NCBI GenBank assembly: GCA_003526525.1
Contig: DPVV01000486.1
Location: 1 to 13,631 of the forward strand
DNA length: 13,631 nt
Source of the DNA: Lachnoclostridium phytofermentans
GTDB taxonomy: Bacteria; Bacillota; Clostridia; Lachnospirales; Lachnospiraceae
Direction: 5' to 3'
Shown: piece after piece, positions 6,723 to 13,622 of the stretch
How positions within the stretch are numbered: position 1 is the stretch's first letter
Layout: each line of letters opens with the position of its first letter
Translations under genes and position numbers: made by a program
The notes under the pieces: generated by a model
Told to the model about the DNA's origin: nothing
What the model saw: only the letters and a program-made list of their open reading frames with translations
The model's database searches: none

Positions 6723-8067
6723 GATAAATATAATCAAAACTAAGAGCTTTTCTGCCTTCACTTCGGCGCTGCTTGCCATTGTATTAGGTTTAATATTCGG
6801 CTTTTTTATTATGCTGTTTGCTAGTCCATCCAATGCAGTCGATGGGTTTCATATGGTATTAACGGGTGGATTAAAGCGAGTTGGTGATGTATTTTATTTT
6901 GCAACACCTATTTTAATGACTGGTTTAGCGGTTGGATTTGCATTCAAGATGGGGCTATTTAATATCGGTGCATCTGGTCAATTTACGATGGGTATGTATT
7001 TTTCACTTTATGTTGGATTTATGTGGGACTTGCCCGCTAATATCCATTGGCTAGTATGTATACTAGCAGGTATGGTGGGAGGTATGTTATGGGGTATTAT
7101 ACCAGGATTATTTAAGGCATTCTTAAATGTAAATGAAGTAATAACCTCCATCATGTTTAATTACATTGGTATGTTCTTAGTTGATATGCTTATTATGGGA
7201 AAATCTGAAATGTATGTTTCTACTAAGGCAAGAACAGAGTACCTTCCAGCGTCTGCGCAGATTCCATCCTTAGGTGTTAAGGGAAGTAGTGTCAATGTGT
7301 CTATCTTTATAGCAATTGGGATAGCGATTCTATTGTATATTATATTAAATAAAACTACGTTTGGTTATGAGTTAAAAGCAACTGGATATAACAAGCATGC
7401 AAGTGATTATGCCGGAATGAATGGTAAGAAAAATATTGTACTTACAATGGTAATTGCTGGTGCACTAGCAGGACTTGGTGGAGCGTTTAGTATCTTGGCT
7501 CCTTCTACCATCCCAGGAAGTAGTATGACTTATGAACCAATCAATGTTATTGCAGCGACTGGATTTAATGGTATTGCTGTTGCTTTACTTGGTAATTCAA
7601 GTCCTATTGGTATTATTTTTTCTGCCATCTTTATTTCTCATATACAGCGTGGTGGTACGTTAACCGCACTTTATGGATATAAGCCAGAGATTATTGATAT
7701 TGTAATTTCAGTTATTATCTATTTCTCTGCTTTTTCTATGCTAATGAATCAAATGGTAGTCACATTTTTTAAGCGTAAGAAAGAAAAGAAAAACCAAAAG
7801 CCTGTAGGGAAGACTGTAGAAAATACAGAGAATTCAGAGAATAAAGAAGACACTGTAAATTCAAGTAATACAGAAAATACAGAGAAATTAGAGAATAAAG
7901 AAGACACTGTGAATTCAAATGATATAGTAAACACAGAGAATTCAAAGGATACAGAGGATACAGATAGTACAGAAAACATTAATGATACAAAGGGTTCAGA
8001 CTTAAAGGATGTTCTATCAGAAAATGTAAATCTGGAAGATACAACCTCAGAAAAGGAGGTTAAGTAA
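6715..8067 (+). CDS. ABC transporter permease, first subunit (NupP/YufP type) with acidic repetitive C-terminal tail
   Basis: Membrane subunit of the BPD_transp_2 permease family that forms the channel with the next gene's product. Hydrophobic segments include residues about 15-35, 60-78, 110-131, 142-160, 195-212, 242-262, 280-310 and 326-350. FGYELKATGYNKHASDYAG (216-234) matches the cytoplasmic loop that contacts the ATPase in this family. The body ends near residue 353 in a basic FFKRKKEKK, after which about 95 residues are hydrophilic, acidic and rich in Thr, Asn, Ser and Glu, with repeats such as ENKEDTVNS. Relatives known to me are about 350-370 residues long, so this tail is extra; it would face the cytoplasm. 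The ATG overlaps the ATPase stop. The tail's DNA is a 54-base tandem repeat with the frame kept, so it is translated, not a frameshift product. Confidence 0.9.
   Translation: MNKINIIKTKSFSAFTSALLAIVLGLIFGFFIMLFASPSNAVDGFHMVLTGGLKRVGDVFYFATPILMTGLAVGFAFKMGLFNIGASGQFTMGMYFSLYVGFMWDLPANIHWLVCILAGMVGGMLWGIIPGLFKAFLNVNEVITSIMFNYIGMFLVDMLIMGKSEMYVSTKARTEYLPASAQIPSLGVKGSSVNVSIFIAIGIAILLYIILNKTTFGYELKATGYNKHASDYAGMNGKKNIVLTMVIAGALAGLGGAFSILAPSTIPGSSMTYEPINVIAATGFNGIAVALLGNSSPIGIIFSAIFISHIQRGGTLTALYGYKPEIIDIVISVIIYFSAFSMLMNQMVVTFFKRKKEKKNQKPVGKTVENTENSENKEDTVNSSNTENTEKLENKEDTVNSNDIVNTENSKDTEDTDSTENINDTKGSDLKDVLSENVNLEDTTSEKEVK
7821..7980 (+). repeat. 54-base tandem repeat encoding the permease tail
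   Basis: Units at 7821-7874 and 7875-7928 differ at only a handful of positions, and a decayed third copy starts at 7929 in the same register. The 54-base period equals 18 codons, so each unit encodes a version of NTEN-S/K-ENKEDTVNS-N. The shared core AGAATAAAGAAGACACTGT is identical in units one and two. Such in-frame repeats can expand or contract by slippage. Confidence 0.8.
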
Positions 8068-8069
8068 AG

Positions 8070-9035
8070 ATGGATGTTATGTTTTATTTAATTCAAAATA
8101 CACTTCCAGTTGCGATACCTCTTTTGTTGGTTGCTCTCGGAGGTATGTTTAGTGAGCGAAGTGGTGTAATCAATATTGCGCTAGAAGGTATTATGTTATT
8201 TGGTGCATTTTTTGGATGTCTCTTTGTGTATTTCGTTCAAGGAACAGGATTAAATCCACAGGTAATCTTATTACTAGCAATGCTTATAGCTGCTTTAGCA
8301 GGAGTAATCTTTTCCTTATTACTATCTTTTGCAGCTGTTAGTATGAAAGCAGATCAAACCATCACAGGTACAGCTCTTAACATGCTTGTACCAGCAATGG
8401 TATTATTGTTCTCTAAGATGAACTTTAACAGTGATGGTATTACAACCAATGTAAAATTCTATATTCAAAAAGTACCTGTACTTGGGGATATTCCAATTAT
8501 CGGAAGACTGTTTTTTCAGAAAACATATCTAACAGTATACATCGGGATTGCTTTCTTGATTATATCAACAATTATATTTTATAAGACGAGATTTGGGTTA
8601 CGTTTACGCGCTTGCGGCGAACATCCACAGGCGGCAGATTCTGTAGGTATTAATGTATATCGTATGAGATATGCGGGCGTTACATTATCAGGATTTCTAG
8701 GTGGAATTGGTGGTTATTTCTATTCTGTTGGTGTAATGTCAGGAAATTGTAACGGACATACCGGAGCAGCTGGTTTTGGTTTCTTAGCACTTGCTGTTAT
8801 GATTTTTGGACAGTGGAAACCAATGAAAATATTTTTTGCAGCATTGTTCTTTGCATTTTTACGTACAGTTGCATATTCCGTGTCATTGATTCCATTCTTA
8901 AATAACTTAAATATTAATCCAACCTATTATAAGATGTTACCTTATATTGCAACCATGGTTGTCTTAGCATTTACTTCTAAGAAGTCAAGAGCACCAAAGG
9001 CAGAAGGTGTTCCGTATGACAAAGGAAAACGTTAA
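8070..9035 (+). CDS. ABC transporter permease, second subunit (NupQ/YufQ type)
   Basis: Second membrane subunit of the transporter, 321 residues, the usual length for this family. The N-terminus LIQNTLPVAIPLLLVALGG leads into SERSGVINIALEGIMLFGAF, a segment conserved among BPD_transp_2 permeases of the nucleoside/sugar type. The ATPase-contact loop is FGLRLRACGEHPQAADSVG. Several strongly hydrophobic segments follow, and the protein ends in a short basic tail (KKSRAPKAEG). GGAGG (8055-8059) lies ten bases before the ATG, inside the end of the previous gene, and the two genes are separated by only two bases. Last gene of the operon; the terminator at 9078-9117 follows. Substrate (nucleosides) is inferred from the binding protein and gene order. 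Confidence 0.92.
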   Translation: MDVMFYLIQNTLPVAIPLLLVALGGMFSERSGVINIALEGIMLFGAFFGCLFVYFVQGTGLNPQVILLLAMLIAALAGVIFSLLLSFAAVSMKADQTITGTALNMLVPAMVLLFSKMNFNSDGITTNVKFYIQKVPVLGDIPIIGRLFFQKTYLTVYIGIAFLIISTIIFYKTRFGLRLRACGEHPQAADSVGINVYRMRYAGVTLSGFLGGIGGYFYSVGVMSGNCNGHTGAAGFGFLALAVMIFGQWKPMKIFFAALFFAFLRTVAYSVSLIPFLNNLNINPTYYKMLPYIATMVVLAFTSKKSRAPKAEGVPYDKGKR

Positions 9036-9077
9036 TTATATGTAATAGTGAGTTTATGTACCAAAAGCATGTAAATG

Positions 9078-9117
9078 AAGTGCCTAAACAGAGTGAAGAT
9101 ACTTTGTTTAGGCACTT
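9078..9117. terminator. Long bidirectional stem-loop terminator
   Basis: AAGTGCCTAAACA (9078-9090) pairs perfectly with TGTTTAGGCACTT (9105-9117); four further pairs, one of them G-T, shorten the loop to about six bases. Short A-rich and T-rich flanks on either side let it serve both the plus-strand transporter operon ending at 9035 and the minus-strand gene ending at 9138. Confidence 0.85.
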
Positions 9118-9137
9118 ATTTGCATTTCTAGTTTCAT

Positions 9138-9437
<300 letters not shown>

Positions 9438-10589
9438 TTAGGGTATAGTAATCTCGATGATGCTTAAGATTAGGTCATGGTTCATTACGATTTTTACTAA
9501 CTTTTTTTCTTTACATAAACGTTTTAGGTCATCCAATGTTCCTTTACGGTAATAGGACTCTTGTGCTTTGGAATCCAATATTTCTATTTCTGTATCAGGA
9601 AAAAGCTCTCCATTTAATAAATTATGATTCATAGTTATGTTTTCGAATTTATCCAAATAGGCTTCATGGTATTGAATATTAGAATCGACAATTTGAAGAT
9701 ATGCTAAAGATTCATAATCTGGGATATAAGGAACCTTTAATTCACAGGAATAAGTTTTATCCTGGTAGGTGGCAGTAATCGTACAAGTACCAGGTAGCAT
9801 TGCAGTAACTAAGCCCAGCTTATCTACAGTAGCTATCGAAGAATCGCTACTTTCCCATACAACGTTATCACTATCAGCGCCCAATAGTAGTAGATATTCG
9901 ACATAGGAATCGTATCCATCCAGTGGGAGAATTAAGTCGGTATAATTTAGCCGTATTTCTGGAGAACAGTAATTCTTAATGTTTTGTTCTGTTACAGGCT
10001 GCAGATTTCTTGCTATATCTATTGGATGATTATCAATAAACTTAGGATTGAGTTTTAGAAAATCATCCTTTCCACAGGATTTTAATGTCGTATTAAGCAA
10101 GGTTAGATATTGGCATTGAGAAGACAAGTTTGCATTCCTTTGATGATCAATGTAAGATGTTTTTTCTAACAAAAACTTACTAATTAGTAAGTTTTGATGT
10201 TGATAAAGATATAATTCTTCGGAAATCCTATAATCACCGCCCAACAGAGATATTTCATTATTCTGATAGGTAAATAGATAATTAAGATAACTAAATTCTC
10301 CTTCTTTATTTATTACACTATAGCGAAGATATAATTCTGGGGTTACATCCTTGTCTAAATAGATAACATTAAACTGAACAGTTTCTAACTGGTATCCTTT
10401 CATATAGGGACTTTTCGTCTGGTAGTTGTATTCCTTGAGGAATTTTGCATATGCTAATATTGCATTGGAATATTGTGCGGAAATGGAATTGGATATTTTT
10501 GTTGCAGCTTCACTATAGCTTGTTGGCATGATAAATGATAGTATCAAAACCAGTAAGAATACACAGCGATATTTGATATAATGTTTCAT
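9438..10589 (-). CDS. Secreted protein with a Big2 (bacterial Ig-like) domain
   Basis: A 383-residue exported protein. Residues 1-28 are a Sec signal peptide (basic start, hydrophobic core FLLVLILSFI, likely cut after SEA at 26-28). There is no lipobox and no LPXTG anchor, so it is probably released or loosely wall-bound. Residues about 70-120 hold YLDKDVTPELYLRY, resembling the D-x-D-x-x-PEL element common in Clostridial surface proteins. A Big2-like domain spans about 212-287, with VVWESSDSSIATVDKLGLV and the closing GTCTITATYQD typical of this fold. The last 95 residues are not recognised. The ribosome site AGGAGG (10597-10602) lies seven bases upstream of the ATG. No confident promoter was found in the 10603-10670 gap, which holds an ATCTATAT direct repeat. 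Big2 domains often mediate surface adhesion; any role here is inference. Confidence 0.8.
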   Translation of the reverse strand: MKHYIKYRCVFLLVLILSFIMPTSYSEAATKISNSISAQYSNAILAYAKFLKEYNYQTKSPYMKGYQLETVQFNVIYLDKDVTPELYLRYSVINKEGEFSYLNYLFTYQNNEISLLGGDYRISEELYLYQHQNLLISKFLLEKTSYIDHQRNANLSSQCQYLTLLNTTLKSCGKDDFLKLNPKFIDNHPIDIARNLQPVTEQNIKNYCSPEIRLNYTDLILPLDGYDSYVEYLLLLGADSDNVVWESSDSSIATVDKLGLVTAMLPGTCTITATYQDKTYSCELKVPYIPDYESLAYLQIVDSNIQYHEAYLDKFENITMNHNLLNGELFPDTEIEILDSKAQESYYRKGTLDDLKRLCKEKKLVKIVMNHDLILSIIEITIP

Positions 10590-10672
10590 CGTAAGTCCTC
10601 CTTATCTTAGATTAGTGAAAAAGTGCCATCTATATTATCTATATGTGCATGTCTAAGAATATATGACAACTA

Positions 10673-10701
10673 TTGAAGAAAAATTAGCGAATTGGTATAA
10701 T
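10673..10701 (+). promoter_or_regulatory. Predicted promoter of the HAD phosphatase gene
   Basis: TTGAAG (10673-10678), a 17-base spacer and a consensus TATAAT (10696-10701) lie 41 bases before the start codon. It diverges from the secreted-protein gene. Confidence 0.65.
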
Positions 10702-10742
10702 AGTTTCAAAAAATAGAGAACAAGAAAGTGTAGGAAGAACAA

Positions 10743-11393
10743 ATGAATTACGACTATATATTATTTGATTTAGATGGAACATTAACAGATCCAAAGCTTG
10801 GTATTACAAAATCATTTGCATATGCTTTGAAGTATTTTGACATTCCTATTGAAAATTTGGATTCCTTATGCAAATATATTGGACCACCTATAATGGATAG
10901 CTTTATGGATTGCGGATTAAGTAAGGAAAAAACATTAGAAGCCATAGAGAAATATAGAGAGTATTTTAAGGATCACGGTATTTATGAGAATGAAGTCTAT
11001 GATGGGGTAGCGCAGTTATTAGCTACACTGAAAAGTAGAAATAAAAAGATAATGCTTGCAACTTCTAAACCAGAAGTATTTGCAAAGCAGATATTAGAGC
11101 ATTTTGAATTATTAACATATTTTGATTTTGTAGGTGGTAGTGAACTAAATGGCAATCGTTCAGAAAAATCTGAAGTTATACAATATGTATTAGAGGAAGG
11201 AAAGGTAACTGATTTATCGAAAGCAGTCATGATTGGTGACCGCAAGTATGATATTTTAGGAGCAAAGGAAGTAGGAATTGACTCAATCGGTGTACTAAAT
11301 GGTTACGGCGATCAGGAGGAGCTTATTGCAGCAGGAGCAGATGCTATCGTAACAAGCGTGTGTGAATTAGTAGACAGGGAAGAGTTTCTTTAA
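10743..11393 (+). CDS. HAD-superfamily hydrolase, phosphoglycolate phosphatase-like
   Basis: A cytoplasmic phosphatase of the haloacid dehalogenase superfamily, subfamily IA. Motif I is FDLDGT with nucleophile Asp9 and general acid Asp11. The helical cap follows (about residues 15-85). Motif II is LATSKP (Thr107/Ser108), motif III Lys142 in RSEKSEV, and motif IV MIGDRKYD with Mg-binding Asp166 and Asp170. At 216 residues it has the usual Gph/PgpB length. Family members remove phosphate from small metabolites such as 2-phosphoglycolate or nucleotides; the substrate cannot be read from the sequence. Since a nucleoside transporter lies nearby, a nucleotidase role is possible but speculative. AGGAAG (10732-10737) lies five bases upstream of the ATG. 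It is a single-gene unit with its own promoter, convergent with the next gene; no clear terminator is visible in the 52-base gap. Confidence 0.9.
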   Translation: MNYDYILFDLDGTLTDPKLGITKSFAYALKYFDIPIENLDSLCKYIGPPIMDSFMDCGLSKEKTLEAIEKYREYFKDHGIYENEVYDGVAQLLATLKSRNKKIMLATSKPEVFAKQILEHFELLTYFDFVGGSELNGNRSEKSEVIQYVLEEGKVTDLSKAVMIGDRKYDILGAKEVGIDSIGVLNGYGDQEELIAAGADAIVTSVCELVDREEFL

Positions 11394-11445
11394 GTTATAA
11401 GAATGTGATATGTAATAATTATGTACTGCCCAAAGAGAACTATTA

Positions 11446-11688
11446 TTATTGTTGAAATAAATGCAATCCACGCCCTCCATCAGGGCATTTTATATCAAAC
11501 TTCGTATCCTTACCACTTCCATAATCCAATACAGCTCCATTTTGAAGAGCGTATATCATGGGGTAGGCGCTGTTCCAGAGCTCATGGCATATTGGCGGAC
11601 ACAAATCTTCGATATCGTAACTCTCACCAATTTTGTGATATCTACCTCGGCATTTACTCTCCAAAACTGTGATTCTAACTTTCTGCAT
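11446..11688 (-). CDS. Cys-rich small protein, TIGR04076-like
   Basis: An 80-residue cytoplasmic protein that I recognise, with moderate confidence, as the TIGR04076 family of unknown function: an N-terminal VRITVLESKCRG strand, then EDLCPPICHELW (27-38), YALQNGAVLDYG (46-57) and FDIKCPDGGR (64-73). Cys13, Cys30, Cys34, His35 and Cys68 could bind a metal; that is inference. The end GRGLHLFQQ is shorter and less regular than the family ending I remember, so a late frameshift is possible, though the reading frame is otherwise clean. AGGAGG (11695-11700) lies six bases upstream of the ATG. Its promoter at 11721-11749 contains a palindrome and so may be controlled by a repressor. The gene converges with the HAD gene, with a 52-base gap. 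Confidence 0.72.
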   Translation of the reverse strand: MQKVRITVLESKCRGRYHKIGESYDIEDLCPPICHELWNSAYPMIYALQNGAVLDYGSGKDTKFDIKCPDGGRGLHLFQQ

Positions 11689-11720
11689 ATTGAACCTCCT
11701 GACTTTATATTACTTATTTT

Positions 11721-11749
11721 ATTATATAAGTAGTTGTCCCAACTATCAA
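11721..11749 (-). promoter_or_regulatory. Promoter of the Cys-rich gene, with a palindromic operator in its spacer
   Basis: On the minus strand TTGATA (11744-11749), a 17-base spacer and TATAAT (11721-11726) make a near-consensus promoter 33 bases before the start codon. Inside the spacer and overlapping the edge of the -35, bases 11731-11745 form a perfect palindrome, TAGTTG-TCC-CAACTA. A dyad there is well placed to be a repressor operator; which regulator binds it is unknown. Confidence 0.7.
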
Positions 11750-11788
11750 TATATAAATTAATGTCTTTATTTTGAATAATAACGAAAT

Positions 11789-11824
11789 AAAATTGCCCAC
11801 CAATACTTTTTGGTGGGCAATTTT
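11789..11824. terminator. Perfect bidirectional stem-loop terminator
   Basis: AAAATTGCCCACCAA (11789-11803) pairs over all 15 positions with TTGGTGGGCAATTTT (11810-11824), with a TACTTT loop. A-rich and T-rich ends make it work in both directions. On the minus strand it would stop leftward transcription coming from the integrase region before it reaches the Cys-rich gene's promoter. Confidence 0.85.
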
Positions 11825-11939
11825 GGACAATATCATATTTTTAACCTAAATTGTTGTTAATATAAAACTTATAAAAACTCTGAAATACTAGAATTTCTTA
11901 GCGTCAGCGCTTTCCTGGATTGAAACTGTAAGTAATGGT

Positions 11940-11983
11940 AAATACAGTACTTTCGTGTATTTTGTTCCTTACACGTTCCTTAC
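11940..11983. other. Candidate attachment/integrase-binding region
   Basis: AAATACA (11940-11946) and TGTATTT (11956-11962) form an inverted repeat around nine bases, the layout of recombinase core sites. Immediately beside it the nine-base word GTTCCTTAC occurs twice (11964-11972 and 11975-11983) with an 11-base period, about one helical turn, like the arm-type sites bound by integrases with an N-terminal AP2-like domain. It lies about 50 bases beyond the integrase stop codon. The rest of 11825-12033 shows a perfect AATTATATATAATT palindrome at 12002-12015 and nothing else that I can name. The att role is inference. Confidence 0.4.
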
Positions 11984-12033
11984 CAAAATGAGTTTATTTG
12001 CAATTATATATAATTAATAGATAATGTATATAC

Positions 12034-13137
12034 CTATTTAATTTTTAATATCTCTTCTTTTAGAAAATTTACATTATCTCTTTTTGTATAAACTAGTTCT
12101 GTAATATCTGTAATTTCATGCCCGACCATCATTTTAATTGCATATTCATCTACATGAGATTCTTTCGCTTTAGTAATAAATGTATACCTAGTGCAATGTG
12201 GAGAATAGTCATTCAATTTGCAACGCTCCATGACTTTTATAAATCGTCCTCTGTATTTATCGTAAGTCATATAAGTTCCTTGCTGTCCTTCAAAATCATT
12301 AAAAAGATATTCTAGCCCTTCTGATTGTTCGTAATAGAACTTTATAAATTCTTTAATCTTAGGATGGATAGGAACGATTCTATCAGTCCCAGCATCAGTT
12401 TTCATTCCACCTAACATAATTTCATTATCCATGTCTATATCTTTTCTTTTTAAGATTGCTAGTTCCTGAGGTCTCCACCCTGAATAAATAGCAATAAGCA
12501 CCATTTTTGTAAAACCATACTCAATATTATTCCATAAAAGTTGTTCGTCTTCATTTGAGAATGGTTTTTTTGACTTCCGCTCACTTAGTATTTTCTTTTG
12601 TAGATCCTTGATTGCGAAGTTCCTGGCATTATTAATATTTGTAATTCCGCTTTCAACAGCAAAGTCATACATCAAATTATAGAGTGATTTCATTCGACCT
12701 TTTGTAGAAACACCAACTTTTGCCGAATCTATTGTATCTTTCATGTTTGTTATTGTAATAGTTTTAAATACCATATTATGAAGTGGTTTGCTGTGTGCGA
12801 AAGCAGCTGAATTACTTCTCTCAGTCGATTTGTTTTTAATGTCTCGAAAATATCTTTCTGACCATTCTTCATAAACTTTTTTAAATGTAATTGTATCTGT
12901 TTCTATATCATACGGGTTAGTATTATAAGAATCGAGAGCATTCTTCGCTAGTTCCTTAGTTTCGTATGTGCCTAGCGTTTTTTGTATTTGTTTCTTTTTT
13001 AATGTTACTTCATCCACTTCGTATCCCGTTGTAATAAGCACCAACCAAGGGTTTCTTCTATTTCCATTTAATTTTTTTATGCTACCTGTACCATTAGCAC
13101 GCTTTATGTCGTTCTTCTTTTTTCTGCCTCTTGCCAT
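12034..13137 (-). CDS. Tyrosine-family site-specific integrase
   Basis: Recombinase that integrates and, with a helper, excises the element by cutting at att sites through a phosphotyrosine link. Residues about 12-68 look like the AP2-like arm-binding domain of Gram-positive phage and Tn916-type integrases (GTGSIKKLNGN, then LGTYETKELAKNAL). A SAM-like core-binding domain spans about 83-180. The catalytic domain has all six expected residues: Arg222 (SGWRPQEL), Lys246 (GGMKTDAG), His314 and Arg317 (SPHCTRYTF), His340 (MMVGHEI) and Tyr350 (LVYTKRD). Length 367 is typical, so the enzyme looks intact. GAGAGG (13145-13150) lies seven bases upstream of the ATG. The gene follows the repressor on the same strand after 64 bases and may share its transcript. 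No excisionase gene is visible; it could lie to the right. Confidence 0.95.
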   Translation of the reverse strand: MARGRKKKNDIKRANGTGSIKKLNGNRRNPWLVLITTGYEVDEVTLKKKQIQKTLGTYETKELAKNALDSYNTNPYDIETDTITFKKVYEEWSERYFRDIKNKSTERSNSAAFAHSKPLHNMVFKTITITNMKDTIDSAKVGVSTKGRMKSLYNLMYDFAVESGITNINNARNFAIKDLQKKILSERKSKKPFSNEDEQLLWNNIEYGFTKMVLIAIYSGWRPQELAILKRKDIDMDNEIMLGGMKTDAGTDRIVPIHPKIKEFIKFYYEQSEGLEYLFNDFEGQQGTYMTYDKYRGRFIKVMERCKLNDYSPHCTRYTFITKAKESHVDEYAIKMMVGHEITDITELVYTKRDNVNFLKEEILKIK

Positions 13138-13201
13138 ATTTATTCCTCTCTTATCTATATATTTGGAAGAAGTATTAATAAGTCTACCGACAGATAATTC
13201 A

Positions 13202-13537
13202 CTATTTATTTGAATCTGATGATATCATTTGCACGAGACTTAATTTTTCATTTGGCGTAAGTGAATTTTTATTTGCTTCGTAGAATTTCACAAAAATGTC
13301 ATAAGTCATATCTGAAATATTATTGCAGTTAATCCAGTTCTTATCATTTGTTCTTCCCAACAGATAGTCAGCAGATACATTAAAGTAATCTGCTAATTTT
13401 CTTATTTTATCTGCGCTTGGGTCTGAATCAGCCATCTTATAGATTGCTCCTCTACTAAAACCAAGGTCTCGCTCTAATGCAGAAATCTTTATGTTTTCTT
13501 CGGTGCATAGCTTTTTAATAATCTCAAATATTTCCAT
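13202..13537 (-). CDS. XRE-family repressor (helix-turn-helix)
   Basis: A 111-residue DNA-binding protein with an N-terminal Cro/cI-type helix-turn-helix over about residues 5-62: KISALERDLGFSRGAIYKM forms the turn and recognition helix, followed by the typical KIRKLADYFNVSADYLLGR. The last 45 residues are a short acidic and polar tail, too small for a peptidase (LexA-like) or ImmA-binding fold that I can identify. The start at 13537 follows AAAGGA by about five bases; a GTG at 13555 in the same frame lacks a better site. Placed next to the integrase and opposite a strong promoter, it is most likely the element's lysogeny or maintenance repressor, switching off rightward genes and perhaps regulating itself through the repeats at 13561-13606. 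The family is clear; the role is inferred from position. Confidence 0.87.
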   Translation of the reverse strand: MEIFEIIKKLCTEENIKISALERDLGFSRGAIYKMADSDPSADKIRKLADYFNVSADYLLGRTNDKNWINCNNISDMTYDIFVKFYEANKNSLTPNEKLSLVQMISSDSNK

Positions 13538-13560
13538 AACAATCCTTTCAAACACTTTCT

Positions 13561-13606
13561 GAAAATTTTACGCAAAAAAGTATTGACATAATGAAAATAT
13601 TACGTA
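13561..13606. repeat. Two operator-like direct repeats in the divergent control region
   Basis: GAAAATTTTACGCA (13561-13574) and GAAAATATTACGTA (13593-13606) match at 12 of 14 positions, 32 bases apart (about three helical turns). The first lies upstream of the rightward -35 and just upstream of the repressor's ribosome site; the second covers the rightward spacer and the edge of its -10. This is where a Cro/cI-type repressor would bind. Confidence 0.55.
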
Positions 13607-13610
13607 TAAT
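13583..13610 (+). promoter_or_regulatory. Consensus rightward promoter of the mobile element
   Basis: A perfect TTGACA (13583-13588) and perfect TATAAT (13605-13610) are separated by 16 bases. It points away from the repressor toward the unseen body of the element, the position of a phage early promoter. The repeat at 13593-13606 overlaps it. Confidence 0.75.
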
Positions 13611-13622
13611 AAAATATATCAA
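13594..13622 (-). promoter_or_regulatory. Possible leftward promoter for the repressor and integrase
   Basis: On the minus strand TTGATA (13617-13622), a 17-base spacer and TATTTT (13594-13599) could drive the repressor, starting near 13588 and overlapping the rightward promoter. The -10 is weak, and the first base of the -35 on this strand is base 13622, which may be adapter-derived. Confidence 0.35.

Noticed and set aside
7749..7979. Minus-strand frame rich in Phe, Ser and Val opposite the permease tail
   Set aside because: It is the mirror of the tandem repeat coding for the acidic tail; it has no ribosome site and low complexity.
11394..11445. Terminator between the convergent HAD and Cys-rich genes
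   Set aside because: Only AT-rich sequence without a convincing stem was found.
11421..11733. Two plus-strand frames overlapping the Cys-rich gene
   Set aside because: Neither has a ribosome site, and the minus-strand gene on the same bases has a promoter, a strong ribosome site and family motifs.
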